64,000 nucleotides of DNA from Ignavibacteriales bacterium. GTDB taxonomy: Bacteria; Bacteroidota; Ignavibacteria; Ignavibacteriales; Ignavibacteriaceae. The position numbers and the translations under genes were made by a program. Below the pieces are notes generated by a model. It ran no database searches. It worked only from the letters and a program-made list of their open reading frames with translations, and had not been told where the DNA came from. Positions 51,778 to 60,422 of the stretch are shown here, piece after piece. The DNA is taken from NCBI GenBank assembly GCA_016707115.1, contig JADJIH010000006.1, forward strand, positions 1 to 64,000, read 5' to 3'. The number at the start of each line of letters is the position of its first letter. Within the stretch, counting starts at the first letter, position 1.

Positions 51778-52427
51778 ATGAAATTAATAATTATATTTTT
51801 TTTCCTTTTCTCAATACATTTGTTTTCTGGTATTGGGGCAGGGACTTCTGCACCAAGTGCCTTGCCGGTAGAACTAACTTCATTTACTTTAAATTTTAGT
51901 GGAGGCAGTGTATTATTACGCTGGACAACAGAAACAGAAGTTAACAACTATGGGTTTGAGATCGAGAGAGGTTTAAATTTTTTTATTTCAGATTGGGAAA
52001 AAGTTGGATTTGTTCAGGGATATGGCAACAGTAACAGCCCAAAAGAATATTCTTTTATTGATATTCCCAATAAAGGAACAAAATTTCAGTATCGCTTAAA
52101 ACAAATTGATAATGACGGTAAATATGCATACAGCAGTGCTATAAATATTGAAATTAAAGTACTCAATGAATACATATTGAATCAGAACTATCCCAATCCA
52201 TTTAACCCAAGCACCGTTATAACATATTCAATTCCTGTCTCATCTAAGGTGATTTTAACAGTTTATGATGCGTTAGGGAAATTTATAACAACACTCGTAA
52301 ATGAAAACCAGGAAGCGGGCAACTATTCAGTCAATTTTAATTCAACCGGGTTAAGTAACGGGATGTATTTTATAAGATGCAATCCGATAATTTTGTAAAA
52401 ACAAATAAGATGTTATTGTTAAAGTAA
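51778..52427 (+). CDS. Small secreted protein consisting of a beta module and a T9SS type-A sorting tail (frameshift at end)
   Basis: The signal peptide KLIIIFFFLFSIHLFSGIGAG is followed almost directly by LPVELTSFTLNFSGGSVLLRW, the module that usually sits just before the tail, then LNQNYPNPFNPSTVITYSIP. Near 52375 one base is missing. Restoring it turns CNPIIL into RMQSDNFVKTNKMLLLK, the expected basic ending, stopping at 52427. There is no functional domain besides the export module. It is a naked sorting unit, possibly a remnant of a larger protein or a carrier. Confidence 0.65.
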
Positions 52428-52445
52428 TTGAATCGATCAAAAAAA

Positions 52446-53437
52446 ATGAAATTAAATATTAAACTTAAAAACCTAAAATACTATATAACCATAATTGTTT
52501 TGATGAGTACACAGCTCTATGCTCAAAATACAAACCCAACTGTGTCTAGCATTGCATTCAGTATTTCAGGTACTACAGTTACAGTTATATACGATGTTGC
52601 AGATGCAGAACAAAACACAGTTACCATAGGTATGCAAGTATCAAGTGATAACGGTGCTACTTGGAATTTTAATTTCGGTTCTGCGAATGGTGATATTGGT
52701 ACTGGAGTAAGCATTGGTAACAGCAAAACGATAACTTGGAATTATTCAGCTGGTTATAATCCAAATTTTATGATTAGAATATTTGCAAACGATGAAACCG
52801 CCGATGGTGATAGTTGCGGCAATCTTTATTATGAGGGTGGACCACATATTGATAGCATAGGAGTGTATTACAGTACAATTCAAATAGGCACCCAATGCTG
52901 GATGAAAGATAATCTTAATATTGGAACAATGATAATTGGGAGTGTAAATCAAACAAATAATAGTACCATAGAAAAATATTGTCTTGGTGATTTATCAGCA
53001 TCTTGCTATCTTTAGATTCAGGTGGTCTAGGTTATGGCGGTTTATACCAATGGGATGAGGCTATGCAGTATGTAACAACACCTGGTACACGAGGCATTTG
53101 TCCAACTGGATGGCACATACCAACAAGAGAAGAGTTTGAAACATTAGCAAATTCTGTGGGCGGTGATGGGAATGCTTTAAAAGAAATAGGGCTGCACAGC
53201 ACTACTAATGGTGAAGGAACGAATACAAGTGGTTTTAGTGCATTGTTTGGAGGATTCCGTGACCAAAATGCTTTTTGGAGAGAGGGAGATAACTCTTTTT
53301 ACTCTTGGATTTCGCAGGAAAGCGTGGATAATGTTGATTTTGCTGATTACCGACGCCTGGATTACAATTCTAGCACTATTTTCTTAATTCACAATTGGAA
53401 GGATTTTGGTGTAAGTGTAAGGTGTCTTAAAAATTAG
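52446..53437 (+). CDS. FISUMP-domain secreted protein (frameshifted)
   Basis: Starts at ATG 52446 with a signal peptide ending YAQ; an upstream in-frame TTG is less likely. An N-terminal Ig-like region (TNPTVSSIAFSISGTTVTV, MQVSSDNGATWNF) precedes the FISUMP domain: GTQCWMKDNLNIGT, YQWDEAMQYV, GICPTGWHIPTREEFETL, and the final VSVRCLKN. The frame breaks near 53000-53012. About 330 residues. FISUMP domains are lipid- or surface-displayed modules of unknown function found in Fibrobacter and Bacteroidota; no enzyme activity is implied. Confidence 0.8.
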
Positions 53438-53597
53438 TTATGTGAAATAGAATCGAATATAATTAGATCTGCTTTACATTTCATATAGATAGGATATTTG
53501 ATAATTCAGTCTACCCTTAGTTTGGAGTCAAAGTTTTAGAAATGTTTTATAAAACTTCTGAAGTTTGAATAACCTAGCGGGTTCAATATCGAAAAAA

Positions 53598-54953
53598 ATG
53601 AAACACAAATTAATTCTTTTATCACTAATCTTTCTTTACATTACTTCATATCCTCAGATGGCTACGATTACAATTCAGGGAATAAATAACAACAAAGCTT
53701 ATCTGTTTTCTTTGGAAGGCGAAAAAACTTTTTTAATTGATTCGATTAATACTTCTAGTAATGATAACTTTGTTTATTCATTTGTACCTTCAAGTAATCA
53801 TACTGGTTTCTACCGCTTCAATTTTAATAACAATAAATGGATAGATTTTATTTATGATATTGAAGATGTACAAATTGAGACAGATACAAACAACATTCTT
53901 GATAAGCTTAAAGTCATTAAGTCAGAATCAAATAAAATTTATTATGAGTTCATAAAACTTAATAAAGACTTTAAAACAAAGTCAGAGTTGCTTCAGCTAA
54001 TACTTGCCCGATATCCGAAAGAAGATGAGTACTATCAGAAAACAAAAGAAAAACTTATTCAAGTTCAGGAGGAATATCTTTATTTTGTAAATGTAACAGC
54101 TCAAGTTAATCCTAATTCATTCATTGCACGATATATTAGAACCGCACAGTTGCCTGTGATTGATATAGAAATTCCTTTTGATAAGCAACTAACTTTTTTG
54201 AAAGCATTTGCTTTAAATAATGTGAATTTTTCTGATGATGGATTGATATACTCAGATGCATTTACAAATAAATCAATTGAGTATCTTACAAATTATCGCA
54301 ATCCACAGTTACCAATGGCATTGCTTGAAAAAGAATTTCAAACCGCAGTAGATAGTATTCTTAATAAAGCAAAAGCAAACGAGATTGTTTACAAACATAT
54401 AGTTGAGTATCTGCTAGATGGTTTTAAGAAATTCGGTTTCGATAATGTAATTAACTACATCGTTACGAATTATGTAATTAAAGATGAATTGTGTCTGGAT
54501 GAAAAACTTGAGATAGCCTTAGAGAGAAGAATACAGCAATCAAAGAATTTTAAGATTGGCAATACTGTCCCAAACATTATTGTCCCAGATTCATCAGGCT
54601 CATTAATAGAATTGAACAAAATAAATTCAGAGAAGACATTGATTATTTTTTATGCTAGCTGGTGTCCTCACTGCCAGACTCTACTACCTCAAGTTTATGG
54701 ACTTTATAAAAATCAGAAAGATAAAAAATTTGAAGTGTTAGCAGTATCGATTGATACTTCAAGAACAGATTGGTTAACATTTGTAAAAGATAAAAAACTT
54801 GATTGGCTTAATGTATTTGATCTTAAAGGATGGGAAGGGCGAGCGGCGATTGATTATAATATCTATGCTACACCAACTATGTTTTTGATTGATAATCAAC
54901 TAAGGTTGATTTCTAAACCCTCATCAATCGAGGAACTGGATAGGTGTTTTTGA
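53598..54953 (+). CDS. Secreted thioredoxin-like (TlpA/ResA type) protein
   Basis: ATG 53598 gives a signal peptide (KHKLILLSLIFLYITSYPQ). A DUF4369-like N-terminal region and a long helical middle follow. From about residue 320 comes a thioredoxin-fold domain with the redox motif FYASWCPHCQTLLPQ, VLAVSIDTSR, and cis-proline segment IYATPTMFLID. About 451 residues. It would reduce or isomerise disulfides in periplasmic proteins; such proteins are common in Bacteroidota. Uninterrupted. Confidence 0.8.
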   Translation: MKHKLILLSLIFLYITSYPQMATITIQGINNNKAYLFSLEGEKTFLIDSINTSSNDNFVYSFVPSSNHTGFYRFNFNNNKWIDFIYDIEDVQIETDTNNILDKLKVIKSESNKIYYEFIKLNKDFKTKSELLQLILARYPKEDEYYQKTKEKLIQVQEEYLYFVNVTAQVNPNSFIARYIRTAQLPVIDIEIPFDKQLTFLKAFALNNVNFSDDGLIYSDAFTNKSIEYLTNYRNPQLPMALLEKEFQTAVDSILNKAKANEIVYKHIVEYLLDGFKKFGFDNVINYIVTNYVIKDELCLDEKLEIALERRIQQSKNFKIGNTVPNIIVPDSSGSLIELNKINSEKTLIIFYASWCPHCQTLLPQVYGLYKNQKDKKFEVLAVSIDTSRTDWLTFVKDKKLDWLNVFDLKGWEGRAAIDYNIYATPTMFLIDNQLRLISKPSSIEELDRCF

Positions 54954-55070
54954 AGTTGCAATTGTATAAAGAAGTTTTTATAATGAAACAATTAAACTTG
55001 CAACTCTCATTATTTTGACTTTTTTTATTACAAAAATAATTAAATATTTTCTCACTACTAGTCTGATTAT

Positions 55071-55234
55071 ATTTTATACTGAAAGTTGCCTATAATTATA
55101 TCTCAATAACCCTCCAAAACAAAAATGAAATAATCATTTCTTGTACACTTCATAGTATGATAGTTAACATAAAGTTTGGTGTGACTCTAACGTTTTTACT
55201 TTTTCTAAAATTATTAACAATAAAAAAAGGGACA
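55071..55234. repeat. 164-bp perfect noncoding direct repeat, copy 1
   Basis: Identical by eye to 58245-58408 (offset 3174, no indel). It is downstream of two paralogous SGNH-like genes and includes the A-tract side of both terminators. The perfection in noncoding DNA contrasts with substitutions in the adjoining coding tails. Confidence 0.8.
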
Positions 55235-55250
55235 GTGGCGTTTCTGTCCC
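55222..55250 (-). terminator. Intrinsic terminator of the SGNH-like gene
   Basis: On the minus strand GGGACAG (55250-55244), an 8-base loop and CTGTCCC (55235-55229) are followed by seven T. The gene stop lies about 25 bases earlier. A textbook hairpin with U tract. Confidence 0.85.
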
Positions 55251-55274
55251 TCTTTAGTTAAAGTTTATTCAGGT

Positions 55275-56648
55275 TTATTTAATTACAATCATTTTCCTGA
55301 TCATACTAAATGTCTCTGCAGTTAGTTTATACAAATATGCCCCGCTTGATAATCCACTAGCATTGAAATTTATTATGTGAGTCCCAGATTCTTTATACTC
55401 ATTTAATAAATTTCTAACCTCCTGACCAGTAGTGTTATAAAGTGTAAGCTTTACATTTCCGCTAGTTGGCAAACTGAAATGAATTGTGGTAGTCGGATTG
55501 AATGGATTGGGATAATTCTGGCTCAGTTCATATTTTATTTTTGCATTAATATCAACTTCAATCTCCTTTGAATATTCAAACTGCCCATCTGAATCAATCT
55601 GTTTTAGTCTATAAATGTATTTTCTAGCAGTAAGATTATTATCTTCAAATGAATAGTATTTTGGTGAATTTGAAATACCGTGTCCTTCTACAAATCCAAT
55701 CTTTGTCCATTCCAGGGCAGGCGAACTCAAAGTCCTCTCAACATCAAAACCAAAGTTATTTATTTCTGTTGCTGTATTCCAACTTAGTTTAACTGTTGAG
55801 CCGATTGTTGTAGCTGAAAACGATGTGAGTTCCACCGGAAGAAGACTTTGTTCATAAGCAATGGCCGCATCAAACATTCTTTGTACTAATATAGGTGCTA
55901 CCAAACTACTAGCCAAAGCATTTGGGTGTGCATCGTTAACAGCGTCTCTATATATCGCATTCATATAATTAGAAGATGGATCTTTAAGTAAACTAAAATA
56001 ATCAAATATCTTTACATTAGGTGGAAAAGCACCATAACTGTCTAACCCTGCTTGTAATGTATCAGTCATCCATTTATTAGCAGCTTTTAAACGCGCCATA
56101 TCTTCAGGTGGGCCTTCTTCTTCAGTAGCAGGGGGTAAATTCCACCAAAAGAAAAACTTCTTAGGATATCGTTCCATTACAGTTAGTATTTTTCTTATAT
56201 ACCACTGATAATTATAGGTTGACTGTGTTTGAGGATAATTAAGAGTATCTTGAGGACCATCATACCACCAAAACCAAATCCCAGATTGACTTGCGAAGCA
56301 ATGCTTAATCATTATAATGTTATACGTGTCAGTATCAAGGTAATTTTCCTTAAAAGAATATCCAGGAACATCTTCAAATGCATTTCGCCATTTCCACAAT
56401 TGATTTCCAGCTGGAGGGTAATCTTCAGTTGGATTGTAAATAGTACAAGCATCGTCGCCTGTATATTCATTAGAAGTATTATAAGCTGCTAATTCTATTG
56501 GAACGCTCGTAGTAGCACCTGCATGCTGATATATGTGAGTTCCTACCGATTGGGTTAGATAAACAGCACTTCTGAATTTTGTTTGTGGAAAAGTACTTGC
56601 AAAAAGTCCGATGAGAATAATCACTGTTAGAAATATTTTGGTTTTCAT
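55275..56648 (-). CDS. Secreted SGNH-like protein with T9SS type-A sorting tail (intact member)
   Basis: I chose ATG 56648, 5 bases after AAAGG, giving a signal peptide KTKIFLTVIILIGLFASTFPQ; an upstream ATG at 56681 is in frame. Ordered blocks: VYLTQSVGTHIYQH (putative catalytic Ser), MIKHCFASQSGIWFWW, FFFWWNLPPATEEEGP, NDAHPNALASSLVAPI (Asp/His block), VELTSFSATTIG module, tail LSQNYPNPFNPTTTIHF to SMIRKMIVIK. About 457 residues; the only intact T9SS-tailed copy of this family in the window and the best reference for it. Likely a surface carbohydrate esterase, substrate unknown. Confidence 0.75.
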   Translation of the reverse strand: MKTKIFLTVIILIGLFASTFPQTKFRSAVYLTQSVGTHIYQHAGATTSVPIELAAYNTSNEYTGDDACTIYNPTEDYPPAGNQLWKWRNAFEDVPGYSFKENYLDTDTYNIIMIKHCFASQSGIWFWWYDGPQDTLNYPQTQSTYNYQWYIRKILTVMERYPKKFFFWWNLPPATEEEGPPEDMARLKAANKWMTDTLQAGLDSYGAFPPNVKIFDYFSLLKDPSSNYMNAIYRDAVNDAHPNALASSLVAPILVQRMFDAAIAYEQSLLPVELTSFSATTIGSTVKLSWNTATEINNFGFDVERTLSSPALEWTKIGFVEGHGISNSPKYYSFEDNNLTARKYIYRLKQIDSDGQFEYSKEIEVDINAKIKYELSQNYPNPFNPTTTIHFSLPTSGNVKLTLYNTTGQEVRNLLNEYKESGTHIINFNASGLSSGAYLYKLTAETFSMIRKMIVIK

Positions 56649-56685
56649 ATTATACCTTTGTTTATATTTATAGTATTGCATTTAG

Positions 56686-57175
56686 TTAGTTCATAGCGGT
56701 ATCTAGGACATTAAATTCAGATGTAGATAGAATTTTTTCGAGGTCAAGCAGAATTAGCAATCTATCCTCCAGCTTGCCTATAGAGGTTATACAATCGCTG
56801 TCAACGCCGCCTACCATTTCAGGCGGAACTTCGGTTATGTCTTTTTGGTATTCGTAATACTTCGCTTACTTCATCAACTATAAAACCTAATATCTGTCCT
56901 TTAAGTTCTACAACTACAATCCGGGTATTCTTTCCGTGTAATTTTCTTATCATACCAAGTTTAACAAGTAAATCTATTACAGGAATAATTCTTCCTCGAA
57001 GATTAATTACTCCTTCAATAAAATCCGGTTTGTTTGATACTTTAGTTATTTGAGACATTCTATTAATCTCCTGAACACTTAAAATATCCACACCAAATTC
57101 TTCATCACCAATCTTAAAACTTACAAGCTGCAACAATTCTTTTTGATCTTTTTTTGCTTCAACGTGACTTGCCAA
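56686..57175 (-). CDS. cheW: CheW-like chemotaxis adaptor (frameshifted near 3' end)
   Basis: LVSFKIGDEEFGVDILSVQE, PDFIEGVINLRGRIIPVIDL and ILGFIVDEVSEVLRIP are the CheW hallmark segments. One extra A in the run near 56845-56849 truncates the frame. Corrected, the chain continues DITEVPPEMVGGVDSDCI and LLILLDLEKILS to a TAA at 56686-56688, about 162 residues. It begins at TTG 57175; an ATG five bases earlier is out of frame. CheW couples chemoreceptors to CheA; no cheA is in the window, only a receptor fragment next door. Confidence 0.85.
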
Positions 57176-57433
57176 TCCATACCTCTAATAATTATTTTAA
57201 TAAACCTAATTTTGTCAGCCAATATTTGTTCCAATCAGAATATCGAAAGTTGTAGGATTTTATATAGAAAGAAATGTTTATTTATATTGAATTATGAGAG
57301 AATTAGTTAATTTTTTGTTTGAAACGTTTTGTGAAAAATTTGAATATTAGCTTATTGGCTAAAAGTGTGCAGATGATTTACGGTAAATTTTAAAAGTATC
57401 TTTAAAATAATTTTGATGCATCTATAAATACAT

Positions 57434-57460
57434 AAAGGCAGCCTCCCCTTAGCTGCCTTT
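57434..57460 (-). terminator. Intrinsic terminator after the chemoreceptor remnant
   Basis: Perfect 9-base arms AAAGGCAGC and GCTGCCTTT with a 9-base loop, A/T-rich on both sides. It lies 47 bases past the stop of the receptor fragment on the minus strand and could work in both directions. Confidence 0.75.
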
Positions 57461-57479
57461 AAATAAATTATCATTGTAT

Positions 57480-57501
57480 AAGATGTAGCTTGCTACATCT
57501 T
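57480..57501. repeat. Perfect 10-bp palindrome with 2-base spacer
   Basis: AAGATGTAGC TT GCTACATCTT, immediately downstream of the receptor fragment stop and before the terminator. Could be a second hairpin of the 3' end or a protein-binding site. Confidence 0.6.
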
Positions 57502-57506
57502 ACTAT

Positions 57507-57914
57507 TTATACGTGAACTAATTTTCCGTTTTGGCGTACTGCAAGTGTTCTTTCACTGGTAGCTTCATCAACTTTGAATTGAGCAATTAACTCTTGAAGA
57601 TTAAGAGTAAGTCTATTTAAATCTTCTGATGCGTGCGCTATCTGCTGAATGTCGCGTGCACTTTACTGTGTTACGCTGCTTATCGATTCTATGTTCTTAC
57701 TTATCTGTTCTGCCGCACTTGATTGTTCTTCACTTGCCGCTGCTACCTGGGTTACTATATCTACTACCTGTTCTGCACCGTGAATTATTTCTTGCAATGA
57801 TTCGCCTGCTTTTTGTGCAAGCTTCTTTCCTGATTCTACTTCTTCAGTTCCCTGCTGCATTGATACTACTGCTTCACTTGTATCCTTCTGAATCTGTCTT
57901 ATCATCGTTGTAAG
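57507..57914 (-). pseudogene. Methyl-accepting chemotaxis protein, 3' remnant
   Basis: Only the last 130 or so codons remain. MIRQIQKDTSEAVVSMQQGT, QVAAASEEQSSAAEQISKNI and SARDIQQIAHASEDLNRLT are the distal part of an MCP signalling domain, ending KLVHV and TAA at 57507-57509. The membrane, sensor and hairpin-tip parts are absent upstream of about 57914. An in-frame TAA at 57663-57665 replaces an expected Gln codon. It is flanked by the duplicated SGNH-like regions, which may have caused the truncation. Confidence 0.75.
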
Positions 57915-58244
57915 TTATTAGTCGATGTGTTGAACGATTGAAAAGTCAGCCGCTGAGCGTATTAGATTTTTGGAGGATAAGACATACAGAACCCAACTGA
58001 TGAGAAAATAGAAGAATTGTTTAACGGAAGTTATTGTTTCATTTCAAGTAATGAGAGTAGGGTACGAGTTAGATAGTAAATCTGATAGTTTTAGGAACCG
58101 CTGACGGAAGATCTAATGCTTTTTTGAAAACAGTCGTCTTGAAATATCTAGATAACGAAGCAATTAAACTCACAGCAAAATGATATTTTAACTTTTGTAT
58201 TAAAGTAGCTGTTTAAATTTTCTCTCGTTACTAGTTCGATCGTT

Positions 58245-58408
58245 ATTTTATACTGAAAGTTGCCTATAATTATATCTCAATAACCCTCCAAAACAAAAAT
58301 GAAATAATCATTTCTTGTACACTTCATAGTATGATAGTTAACATAAAGTTTGGTGTGACTCTAACGTTTTTACTTTTTCTAAAATTATTAACAATAAAAA
58401 AAGGGACA
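58245..58408. repeat. 164-bp perfect noncoding direct repeat, copy 2
   Basis: See copy 1 at 55071-55234. It stands in the same position relative to its SGNH-like gene (about 40 bases from the stop codon). Confidence 0.8.
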
Positions 58409-58428
58409 AGTGTTAGATCATCCCTTTT
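58396..58428 (-). terminator. Intrinsic terminator of the SGNH-like pseudogene
   Basis: Minus-strand AAAAGGGA (58428-58421), loop, TCCCTTTT (58406-58399), then more T. It shares the T-tract side with the terminator at 55222 but the other arm and loop differ, so the hairpin has been rebuilt rather than copied. Confidence 0.75.
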
Positions 58429-58449
58429 AAGTTAAAAATTATTTTAGCG

Positions 58450-59883
58450 TTATTTAATTACTATCATTTTCCTAGTCGTACTAAAAGTCCCTGCAGTTAG
58501 TTTATAAATATATGCCCCGCTCGATAATCCACTTGCATTGAAATTTATTATATGAGTCCCAGATTCTTTATACTCATTTAATAAATTTCTAACCTCCTGA
58601 CCAGTAGTGTTATAAAGTGTAAGCTTTACATTTCCGCTAGTTGGCAAACTGAAATGAATTGTAGTAGTTGGATTAAATGGATTAGGATAATTCTGGCTCA
58701 GCTCATATTTTATTGTTGCATCAAGATCAACTTCAATCTCCTTTGAATATTCAAACTGTCCATCTGAATCAATCTGTTTTAGTCTATAAATGTATTTTCT
58801 GGCAGTTAGATTATTATCTTCAAATGAATAGTATTTGGGTGAATTTGAAGTACCGTGTCCTTCTACAAATCCAATCTTAGTCCATTCCTGGGTTGGGGAA
58901 GTTGAAGTCCTCTCAACATCAAAACCAAAGTTATTAATTTCTGTTGCTGTATTCCAACTTAGTTTAATTGTTGAGCCAATTATTGTAGCCGAGAAGGATG
59001 TGAGTTCCACTGGAAGAAGATTTTCTTCATAAGCTCTTGCAGCATCAAACATTTGTTGTACTAATATAGGTGCAACCAAACTACTCGCTAAAGCGTTGGG
59101 GTGAGAATCCTCCGACCCATCCGCATAAGCAGGATTCATAAAATTACTGCTCGGGTCTTTTAATAAAGTAAATACATCAAAGATATAGACATTAGTTGGG
59201 AATGCTCCATAACTATCTAATCCAGCTTGTAATGTATTAACCATCCAATCATTAAAATTTGCATGGTCAAGGGCGTAAGTTTCTCCCCCGGCATCATCTT
59301 CAACTACTGGTGGTATATTCCAAAGAATCCAATACTTATCAGGGTATAATTCCATAGTGGCAACCATTTGCCTAATCCAATATTTATAAACATTCTCAAT
59401 ATGGCTTAATGGATAATTTACAGTATCTGTTTATGCAACATACCATCCAGGAAACCAAATATCTCCACTATTATATCCAATAGTTACATTTATAATATCA
59501 TAGGTATTTGGTATTGCATATTCGGTGATTACGTTTTGAGTATTACTGTATAAGCTTCCACCAAAGAAAACTTGATTCCATTGCCATATCATATCTCCGA
59601 CTAAAGGATAATCAGGTGTTATCCTGTTTATGGTGAAAGCAACATCACCTGTATAACCGTGAGCAGAATTATAAATGGCTACTTCATTTGGGACTGTTGT
59701 TGTCCCGGGGGAACCCACCAGCGAGTGGTTGTATAAATGAGTTCCAAATGATTGAGAAAGATATACAGCCCTTCTAAATGTTTGCTGAGGAAATATAGTT
59801 GAAATAAATCCAATGAGGATAATTACGATTAGAATTATTTTATGTTTTATATTACACCTTTGTTTATATTTATAGTATTGCAT
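58450..59883 (-). pseudogene. Secreted SGNH-like protein with T9SS tail, start codon lost and in-frame stop
   Basis: Paralog of the gene at 55275. The ribosome site AAAGG is conserved, but the expected start codon reads ATA; the only in-frame ATG is 11 codons further upstream (59883), without a good ribosome site. An in-frame TAA at 59431-59433 interrupts WYVA-TDTVNYP, where relatives have GPQDTLNYP. The N-terminal block is VYLSQSFGTHLYNH. The C-terminal part has EDSHPNALASSLVAPI and the tail LSQNYPNPFNPTTTIHF to STTRKMIVIK. The last 190 codons are almost the same as in 55275-56648, while the middle is clearly divergent. A single-base error could account for either defect. Confidence 0.7.
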
Positions 59884-60334
59884 TTAGTATGTTCATATAT
59901 TCGGACTATTAGTCAAGTTTTTCAATTCGTTTTATTACTTACTTTATTTCTGTAATAAACTAGAATTATAAGAAGTGGTTTACAATCAGGCTAAGGGATG
60001 AAAAAAGGACTACTGTTTTAGGTATGTAAGATTAATTATATTATATCTTAATTAATTAAAAATGAATTTTACAATGTTCAAATGATAAAGGCTCTTGATA
60101 TGTTTTATGTTATTAAAATCTAAACTTAATGATAATCTTACACTAAGTAATATCTGCTGGCATGTTATAATAATTAGATTGAAAAGATTTTAATCATTTT
60201 TGTTCAGATGTTACTTTTAAAGTAGTGTAGCAAAAGTGTAGCAAATAATTCCTATGAAGATAAATTGAAGAACTTAGAAACCTTAAAAACAGACTAAAAA
60301 AGGCACTTTTTCTAGAAAAAATTTTACAATTTTT
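59884..60334. other. Intergenic left of the tRNA fragment
   Basis: AT-rich, no open frame. The first few dozen bases repeat the upstream region of the gene at 55275 (TTTGTTTATATTTATAGTATTGCATTTAGT). A short direct repeat GTGTAGCAAA occurs at about 60224-60244. No integrase gene and no 5' half of a tRNA is present. Confidence 0.5.
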
Positions 60335-60378
60335 GCCTGTCACGCAGGAGGTCGCGAGTTCGAGTCTCGTCGGCCCCG
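60335..60378 (+). tRNA. 3' fragment of tRNA-Asp (anticodon GTC), candidate attachment site
   Basis: Reads anticodon loop CTGTCAC (60337-60343), 3' anticodon stem GCAGG, variable AGGTC, T stem-loop GCGAG-TTCGAGT-CTCGT and acceptor 3' strand CGGCCCC with discriminator G. The 5' anticodon stem, D arm and 5' acceptor strand are missing: the bases just upstream are A/T runs. Homology starts abruptly at the anticodon loop, which is where many integrases recombine. A 13-bp terminator follows 6 bases later. Not a functional tRNA gene. Confidence 0.85.
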
Positions 60379-60383
60379 CTTGT

Positions 60384-60416
60384 AAAAGCCTGTAACATAA
60401 AAAGTTACAGGCTTTT
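60384..60416 (+). terminator. Strong intrinsic terminator after the tRNA-Asp fragment
   Basis: Perfect 13-base arms AAAAGCCTGTAAC (60384-60396) and GTTACAGGCTTTT (60404-60416), 7-base loop, followed by TGTTTTTT. It is probably the native terminator of the original tRNA gene; on the other strand it could end the YceI gene, whose reconstructed stop is at 60423. Confidence 0.9.
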
Positions 60417-60422
60417 TGTTTT

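Larger units (their letters stand above)
54954..55274. other. Intergenic containing the duplicated 164-bp block and a terminator
   Basis: Convergent gene ends. Bases 55071-55234 are an exact copy of 58245-58408. The intrinsic terminator for the minus-strand gene lies at 55222-55250. The rest is AT-rich without further features. Confidence 0.6.
57915..58449. other. Intergenic after the truncated receptor; includes the duplicated 164-bp block
   Basis: 57915-58244 has no recognisable coding remnant although a receptor N-terminus would be expected here, so the sequence was replaced rather than merely mutated. 58245-58408 is the perfect repeat and 58396-58428 the terminator of the next minus-strand gene. 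Confidence 0.5.

Noticed and set aside
57629..57913. Plus-strand 94-codon hydrophobic frame
   Set aside because: It is the antisense of the chemoreceptor fragment; leucine richness comes from the complement of the coiled-coil codons.
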